A stretch of 17,737 nt of DNA from Schoenoplectus triqueter (taxonomy: Eukaryota; Streptophyta; Magnoliopsida; Poales; Cyperaceae). The position numbers were made by a program, and so were the translations under genes. Location: contig CAXKVV010001131.1 in NCBI GenBank assembly GCA_964058805.1, positions 1-17,737 on the forward strand. The letters run 5' to 3'. The notes under the pieces were generated by a model. That model was not told the DNA's origin, searched no databases, and saw only the letters and a list, made by a program, of their open reading frames with translations. Of the stretch, positions 7,658-14,840 are shown piece after piece (the stretch's first letter is position 1; every line of letters begins with the position of its first letter).

Positions 7658-8224
7658 ATGGGAAAGGTTCTCAAGACTTCAACTTCAGGTATTTTTATTG
7701 TTGAAGTTAACGTTGTTACCTCTATTCATGATTGGGTATTGGATACTGGATCATGTGCTCATATTTGTTCAAATATAGAGACACTAAAGAATAGGAGAAA
7801 ACTACAAAATAAGGAAATACAACTCCGAGTTGGAAACGGTGCACAAGTTGCAGCCGTAATAGTCGGAAGTATAGAGTTGTGTTTGCCTAGCGGGCTTGTA
7901 ATGGAACTTGAAAATGTATATTTTGTTCCAAGTATTTCCAGAAACATCATTTCAATCTCATGTTTAGAAATGAATGGTTTCTCTTTTGTTATAAAGGACA
8001 ATGGTTGTTCTATATATAAAGATGAGTTATATTATGGATCTTCTTTTATGATGAATGATCTTTATATACTGGAAATAGACAAACCTATATTTAACATCAA
8101 TAAACGACTCAAAACATCTCATGAAAGTATGACTTTCATATGGCATTATCGCCTTGGTCATATAAACGAGAAACGCATCAAAAGTTACATGAAGTTGGAC
8201 TTCTTGATAATTTTAATATTGTGA
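7658..8224 (+). pseudogene. Pol fragment: aspartic protease and GAG-pre-integrase region (downstream copy)
   Basis: This 188-codon frame has the protease DTGS motif at residues 29-32 (WVLDTGS), the conserved LPSGL and SISRNIIS segments, and the pre-integrase start WHYRLGHINEKRI at 162-174. The protease would cut the Gag-Pol polyprotein. In copia elements gag and pol are normally one frame. Here gag ends at 7568 (or 7655 with readthrough) and protease sits in a different phase, so a small indel near 7653-7658 has separated them. The ATG at 7658 is therefore probably an internal Met, not a native start. The end is frameshifted, losing the zinc-binding cysteines. It matches 3-554 of the upstream copy. 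Confidence 0.87.
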
Positions 8225-8242
8225 ATCTTATTTACGTGAAAA

Positions 8243-9256
8243 ATGACCAAATTGTCTTTCTCCAAGAAGGGCGAAAGGACAAGTGACTTATTAGCCCTTA
8301 TACACACAGATGTATGCGGACCAATGAGTACTTGTACAAGAAATGGTGATCGCTACTTTATCACGTTTACTGATGATTACAGTAGATATGGTTATGTCTA
8401 CTTGATGAGACATAAGTCTGAATCCTTTGAAAAGTTCAAGGAATTCAAGACTGAAGTAGAAAATCAACTGAATAAAAGTATTAAGGCCTTACGGTCAGAC
8501 CGTGGAGGCGAATACTTAAGTTATGAGTTTACAATGTACTTAAAAGAATGTGGGATAGTCTCACAACTCACACCTCCGGGAACGCCGCAATGGAACGGTG
8601 TTTCTGAGAGGAGGAATCGAACTCTGTTAGACATGGTTCGTTCCATGATGAGTAATACCACACTCCCAAAAATCTTTTGGGGGCACGCACTAGAAACTGC
8701 TGCACTAATAATAAATAGGGTTCCATCCAAGTCAGTAGAAAAGACTCCATATGAGTTATGGTTTGGTAAGATACCAAATATGTCTTATCTTAAAATTTAG
8801 GGTTGCAAGGTATTTGTCAAACGTTCGACTTCTGACAAACTTGGACCCAAAGCTGATAAATATTTTTTCGTAGGGTATCCTAAGGAAACGAAAGGATATT
8901 ACTTCTATTATCAGTCCGAGAACAAGATAATTGTTGCTCGTCATGGTATATTTTTGGAGAAAGAGTTTCTCGCAAAAGGAAGTAGTGGGAGTAATGTAAT
9001 ACTTGAAGAAATTCAAGATACATCACACAATACAATATCTGATACTGATCAGATAAACCCACCACTTGATTCTTCGGCTAATGAGCATTTGGAAGAACCA
9101 AATCTACAAATAGTTGTGGAAGAAGTTCTAGTCCCGAGCTCATCTACTTCAACGCAAGTTGAAATAGAACTAAATGCGCATACTGATGTGGATGAAGTTC
9201 GACAGCCTGAAGAACAAGTGCTACGAAGGTCACATAGGACAGTTCGTGCACCTTAA
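8243..9256 (+). pseudogene. Pol fragment: integrase core and C-terminal region (downstream copy), two in-frame stops
   Basis: Same content and lesions as the upstream copy at 573-1586. The DDE triad D23/D86/E122, counted from the ATG at 8243, is intact. TAG at 8798-8800 falls between the core and the GCKVFVKR/FVGYPKETKGY tail, and TAA at 9254-9256 ends the acidic linker. Both stops sit where the frame otherwise continues without a break into reverse transcriptase, so they are simple nonsense changes. The first lies in LKI-stop-GC, where a Trp codon one transition away (TGG to TAG) is plausible. Confidence 0.88.
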
Positions 9257-9262
9257 AGGTAC

Positions 9263-9955
9263 ATGGGACTGCATGAAGTCTCAGCATTTGATGCTGAAGA
9301 TCCTCTGACCTATGCGGAAGCAGTGGATAGACCCGACTCTGATAAATGGCTGGAGGCCATGAGATCCGAAATACAATCCATGTATGACAACACGGTTTGG
9401 AACCTGGTTGCACCACCTGTTGAGGTAAAACCCATAGCTAACAAGTGGATTTTTAAAAGAAAAATAGACATGGATGGTAATATGACTATTTACAAAGCAC
9501 GGCTAGTAGCGAAAGGTTTCAAACAAATTCTCGGCGTAGATTATGATGAAACTTTTTCGCCCGTAGCTATGTTTAAGTCAATTCGGATGCTCCTAGCAAT
9601 AGCCGCATTTCATGATTATGAAATATGGCAGATGGATGTGAAAACCGCCTTCCTAAATGAAAATTTGGAAGAGGACGTGTATATGATACAGCCCACGGGT
9701 TTTGAGGATCCAAGAAATGCTGGAAAGATATGCAAGCTTCTCAAATCCATTTATGGATTGAAGCAAGCATCACGGAGTTGGAATCTTCGATTTCATGAAG
9801 AAGTCAAAAAGTTTGACTTCATCAAATGCGAAGAAGAACCTTGTGTATACAGGAAAACTAGTGGGAGTGCCATCGCTTTTCTAATCCTCTATGTGGATGA
9901 TATACTCTCAATGGGAAATGATATTCCCTATTGCAATCAGCCAAATCTTCATTAA
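9263..9955 (+). pseudogene. Pol fragment: reverse transcriptase (downstream copy), frameshifted
   Basis: RVT_2 reverse transcriptase with D125 in QMDVKTAFLN and YVDD at 210-213, counted from the ATG at 9263. It is in frame with the integrase fragment, separated only by the TAA at 9254-9256. It is identical to 1593-2285 except codon 54, Glu here and Gly upstream (9423 A against 1753 G). The frame is lost after YVDD, near 9927-9931, by what looks like a single-base loss in a C run. The polymerase core is complete but cannot be joined to its thumb and RNase H. Confidence 0.88.
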
Positions 9956-10574
9956 AGAAAGTGTTCTCAATGAAGGATTTGGGCGAGGCTGTCTATATAC
10001 TAGGCATAAAGATCTATAGAGATAGATCTAAGAGACTTATTGGATTAAGTCAAAGCACATACATTGATAAAGTGCTGAATCGGTTCAGCACGTAGAATTC
10101 TAAGAAAAGATTTCTGCCAATGAATCATGGTGCACAGCTTAGCAAGACTCAGTGTCCTTTGACAACTGATGAGCAAAACATAATGAGTAGAGTACCATAT
10201 GCTTCGGCTATTGGCTCTATCATGTACGCCATGTTGTGCACTCGCCCTGATGTCTCGTACGCTTGGAGTGTGACGAGTAGATATCAGGCTAATCCATGCT
10301 AGGAGCACTGGAATGCTGCAAAGAATATCTTTAAGTACTTAAGAAGAACTAAGGATATGTTTCTCATCTACGGTGCTGACTCGGAGCTCGTGGTAAGTGA
10401 TTACACAGACGTTATCACCTCATATGAAAAATCATAAATAGAGGCGACGTAAAGATTTGTAAAATTGACACCGTCGGCAACACAGCTGATCCACTTGTAA
10501 GATCTCTACCTCAGGCCAAGCACTAGTTGCACATATCTTCTATGGGTTTGAGACACATAGGAGATTGGCTGTGA
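9949..10574 (+). pseudogene. Pol fragment: RT connection and internally deleted RNase H (downstream copy)
   Basis: This is the shifted-frame continuation of pol, the same as 2279-2904. Stops lie at 10093-10095, 10300-10302 and 10435-10437. RNase H is reduced to its YTD start (10402-10410) and the RGDVKIC end segment from 10440. The final stops are at 10524-10526 and 10572-10574. Because both tandem copies have this exact deletion, it predates the duplication. 10575-10654 is untranslated with nothing recognised. Confidence 0.82.
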
Positions 10575-10654
10575 GATTTTCCTTTAAATCTGATAGATTT
10601 ATAGAATAAAGAGATTTGTATAAGGCATGGCTCAATATGATTGACTCCAAGCTT

Positions 10655-10665
10655 AAGTGGGAGAT
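10655..10665 (+). other. Polypurine tract, downstream copy
   Basis: AAGTGGGAGAT lies directly before the right LTR, identical to 2985-2995. It would prime plus-strand DNA synthesis. Confidence 0.85.
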
Positions 10666-11655
10666 TGTTAGTTTGTAATAATCTTGAAGTCAATAATACG
10701 ATAAATTTGTTATATAAAGCTTTGTTCATGAATTGGATATTTAAACGATATTTTGTTTCCTTGAGTATTATTGAATTTATGAATCATTCCGAGTTCATGA
10801 CTGGAATTGTGAAACTTCATAATATAGAATATACTCTTAAAAGTCACTAACCAAGGTAATTAGCAGGAACACTAATTAACCGTTATCAGGTTAGTATGTG
10901 GATTAAATGATGGTCAAGTTTTACAGACCATAGACAAAGAGTTGTCATTTTAATCACATAGATAGATGTTCAAGGAACATCGTATTTGATAGACCCCGAA
11001 TGAAACATTAAATGGAATTGTGTTCGTGTCATTAATGTTTTCGTTCAGTATTAAATTCTAAAGTATGAGGTATTCATCTTTCTTACATAGGATATGTATG
11101 TGTGTGATTTCTACCAAACGTTATCCGTAAAAGGTGGCTATAAAGGTAGCTCTTCGGTATACATAACTTATGCGGAGGAAGAGATGGTTTGCCAAAAGTA
11201 CTATTGTCCCTCGTATTTTTATACGAGTTATAGCATCACTGGGCCCCTTGATAGAGTAAGATTATCTGCTAGCAGTATAATTACAAGAGTAATTATATTT
11301 GATTATTTACTCAGGATCAAGAAAAGATTAAGTTTGCAAGGATGACACATACCTACCTTGAAACTGATCTGATAGCTATGAGACAAAAGAATTAAACACA
11401 AGTAAATAGTTTACTGGATCATGATATTGTACAGTACATCATCATCTGTGTAATTGGATGGTCATAGTGCATTCTGCCAGATGCCTCCTATGATTATAGA
11501 AGTTAAAAAGGTTTTAACTCTATTTACCAACATAACACGGATCCTGTCGGGTCACACCGTATAGGAGTTAATCGGAGAATCTTATTGATTAATTATGAAT
11601 TGTTTATAATTAATAATAAGATGGTTATAATTAATTATATATGATATAATTATAT

Positions 11656-11772
11656 TTGTCATAGAGATGACAAGAAGCAAAAATCAGATTGAATTTATAA
11701 CGTGTTGGACACGTCGTATAAATTCGCCGAAACAACAACCGAGAAAAATATAATTGTAGATGACAATTATAT
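11656..11772. other. U3 hairpin cluster, right LTR
   Basis: Identical copy of the three inverted repeats at 3986-4102. Confidence 0.7.
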
Positions 11773-11815
11773 ATATTTGATTTGGATTTTAAAATGTTAA
11801 TTATGGATTTGAATT

Positions 11816-12102
11816 ATGGGCCAAAGCCCATTTATAATTAAAGTCTTAATTAATAATTAAAAGCCCAAAATCAGAAAAGCCCAAAATCCGAAAAGCCCAA
11901 AAAGGCCCATGATGACCTCCAAGGGTATTTTGGTAATTTGTCCAAAAGCCCAAGGGTATTTCGGTAATTTGGCCAAAAAGCCCAATGGCGTTTTGGTAAA
12001 TTGGATGAACTTTAAGGGTATTTTGGTCTTTTCACTTTGAAACCTCCTTACTATTCACGAGGGCATTTTGGTAATTTGTCAATTCCATTTTTTCTATAAA
12101 TA
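11816..12102 (+). promoter_or_regulatory. Right-LTR promoter: GCCCA motifs, five 20-bp repeats and TATA box
   Basis: Same elements as 4146-4432. TATAAATA is at 12095-12102. Transcription from this LTR would run out through U5 and into the satellite array, reading its plus strand. Confidence 0.6.
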
Positions 12103-12521
12103 GAGGGGTAGGGTGAGAGAAAAAGTTCCACCAAATCAGTTCTACTTTCTCTCTCCCGGTATACGGTTGTTTCAGAATTCACGGGATCGGTGAATAGTGT
12201 TTTTACGAAAGTTGCGGTATTTCTGCACATTTGTGAAACAGAATTACTGCGAGTCGTGAATAGTACTATTTCGTCTTTTTCTCGGGTGAATAGTGTTTTT
12301 GCGAAAAACCGCGGTTTACAGTATTTCTGGCAAAAGAAATAAACCGCTCTCTGGTCAGTCCTGGTGGATAACCTACAGAGGCATCAGACGTTTGGTGCTC
12401 CGAGACAAGCCGATTTTCATTCCAATTAAAATTTGGAAGCGAGGTATAACATCTTATATTAATCTATTTAATTGTTAAGTAGATTAATATTTTAGAAATC
12501 AATCATGGAGTAGATCAATAA

Positions 12522-12710
12522 AGGTTTAAAGAGGTGTGTATCTCTCGGTAATCATCCGACACATCACTTTAACCCTAAGCTTAAGTTAGAAGTAAAATAA
12601 TATTTTACCGTCTTTTGTAAAGGATTAAATGTCTGTAACTCTCGGTTATTATCCGACATACTTTAATCCCTAACTTAAGTAGAAGTAAAATTTTTGTTCT
12701 ACGGTCTTTC
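12522..12710 (+). repeat. U5 stem-loop repeat pair, right LTR
   Basis: Identical to 4852-5040: two ~95-bp units with stems 12522-12539/12559-12576 and 12621-12629/12662-12671. Confidence 0.7.
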
Positions 12711-12755
12711 CGCAGCTTGAGCATTAATGGGATTTGGGCATTCCGAATCCCAACA

Positions 12756-12760
12756 ATAAC
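12756..12760. other. Predicted right target-site duplication at the satellite junction
   Basis: The LTR end CAACA is followed by ATAAC and then satellite. Uninterrupted monomers elsewhere read GACGCCCTAG-ATAACGCC (13441-13458, 15062-15079), so insertion fell within a known monomer variant. Copia integration duplicates 5 bp, which predicts ATAAC at the far left end of the element, outside the window. Confidence 0.6.
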
Positions 12761-14840
12761 GCCAAAAACGAGTCCGGGCGGTCAAAGCATGAAAACGGGA
12801 CCCGACGCGCTCGGTACCGCAGAAAACGAGTCCGGGCGCGCGAAACATGAAAATGGGACTCGATGCCCTCGGTACCGCCGAAAAGGAGTTCTGGTGCGCG
12901 AAACTTGAAAACGGGACCCGACGCCCTCGGTACCGCCGATAACGAGTCCGGTCGCGCCAAACATGAAAACGGGACCCGACGCCATCGGGACCGCCGAAAA
13001 CGAGCCCGGGCAGGCGAAACCTGAAAACGGGACCCGACGCCCTCGGTACCGCCGATAATGAGTCCGGGCGCGCAAAACATGAAAACGGGACCCGACGCCC
13101 TTGGTACCCCTGAAAATGAGTCCGAGTGCGCAAATCATGAAAAAGAGACCCGATGCCATCGGTACCGCCGAAAACGAGTTCGGGCGCGCAAAGCATGAAA
13201 ACGGGACCCGACGCACTCGACACTGCCGAAAATGAGTCCGGGTGCGCAAAACATGAAAACGGGACACGCCGCCCTCATTACCGTCGAAAACGAGTCCGGG
13301 CGCGCAAAACATGAAAACGGGTCCCGACGCCATCGGAACCGCCAAAAACAATTCAGAGCGCGCAAAACATGAAAACGGGACCTGACGCCCTCGGAACCGC
13401 CGAACATGAGTTCGGGAACGCAAAACATGAAAACGGACCCGACGCCCTAGATAACGCCGAAAACGAGTCCGGGCAGTCAAAGCATGAAAACGGGACCCGA
13501 CGCCCTCGGTACCGCAGAAAACGAGTCCGGGCGCGCAAAACATGAAAACGGGACCCGACGCCCTCGGTACTCCTGAAAATGAGTCCGGGCGCGCAAAACA
13601 TGAAAACGGGACCCGCCGCCCTCGGTACCGACGAAAACGTATCCGGGCACGCAAAACATGAAAATGGGACCCGACGCCCTCGGTACCGCAGAAAACGAGT
13701 CCGGGCGTGCAAAACATGAAAACGGGACCCGACGCCCTCGGTACCGCCGAAAATGAGTCCGGGCGCACGAAACATGAAAACGGGACTCGACGCCCTCGGT
13801 ACCGCCGAAAAGGAGTTCGGGCGCGCGAAACTTGAAAACGGGACCCGCGGCCCTCGGTACCGACGAAAACGTGTCCGGGCGCGCAAAACATGAAAACGGG
13901 ACCCGACCTCCTCGGTATCGCCGAAAACTAGTCCGGGCGTGCGAAACAAGAAAACGGGACTTGACGCCCTCAGTACCGCCGATAAATTGACCGGGCGCTA
14001 GAAACATGAAAACGGGACCCGACGCCCTCGATACCGTCGATAACGAGTCTGGGCGCGTTAAATATGAAAATGGGACCCGACGCCATCAGAACCGCCGAAA
14101 ACGAGTCAGCGCGCGCAAAACATGAAAACGGGACCCGACGCCCTCGGAACCGCCGAAATTGAGTCCGGGCGCGCAAAACATGAAAACGAGACCCGACGCC
14201 CTCGGTACCGCCGAAAACGAGTCCGGGTGCGCAAAACATGAAAACGGGACTCGACGCACTCGACACGGCCGAAAATTAGTCCAGCCGCGCAAAACATGAA
14301 AACGGGACCCGCCGCCCTCGGTACCGACGAAAACGTGTCCGGGCGGGCAAAACATGAAAACGGGACCCGACGCCCTCGGGATCCCCGAAAATGAGTCCGG
14401 GCGCGCAAAACATGAAAATGGTACCCGACGCCATCGGAACCGCCGAAAACAAGTCAACGCGCCAAAACATGAAAACGGGACCCGACGCCCTCGGAACCGC
14501 CGAACATGAGTTCGGGAGCGCAAAACATGAAAACGGACCTGACGCCCTGGTTAACGCCGAAAACGAGTCCGGGCGGGCAAAACATGAAAACGAGACCAGA
14601 CGCCCTCGGTACCACCGAAAAAGAGTGCGGGCGCGCAAAACATTAAATCGAGACCCGACGCCCTCGGTACCGCTGAAAACGAGTTCGGGCGCGCAAAACA
14701 TGATAACGGGACCCGACGCACTCGACACGGCCGAAAATGAGTCCGGGTGCGCAAAACATGAAAACGGGACCCGCCACCCTCATTACCGTCGAAAACGAGT
14801 CCGGGCGCGCAAAACATGAAAACGGGACCCGACGCCCTCG

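Larger units (their letters stand above)
2996..12755 (+). mobile_element. Complete but coding-defective Ty1/copia LTR retrotransposon (downstream copy)
   Basis: This is a full LTR-internal-LTR unit of 9,760 bp. The LTRs (2996-5085 and 10666-12755, 2,090 bp each) look identical by eye, start TGTTA and end CAACA. An initiator-Met-type primer site follows the left LTR and a polypurine tract precedes the right one. Between them lie a 1.9-kb leader, broken gag and broken pol. The right LTR ends directly in 58-bp satellite sequence. The long LTR and leader recall Angela/BARE-type copia elements, which is an inference from layout only. Cis-acting sites are intact while the proteins are dead, so the element is non-autonomous at best. 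Confidence 0.93.
10666..12755 (+). repeat. Long terminal repeat, right (3') LTR
   Basis: This matches the LTR at 2996-5085, offset 7,670, with no difference found by eye over 2,090 bp. It starts TGTTAG after the polypurine tract and ends CAACA. The next bases are not a primer site but ATAAC and then satellite monomers, so this is the true right end of the insertion. Confidence 0.95.

Noticed and set aside
12780..12830. CENP-B-box-like sequence in the satellite monomer
   Set aside because: Only the AAACGGGA half matches. The required TTCG half is AAAC here, and the box is a mammalian feature.
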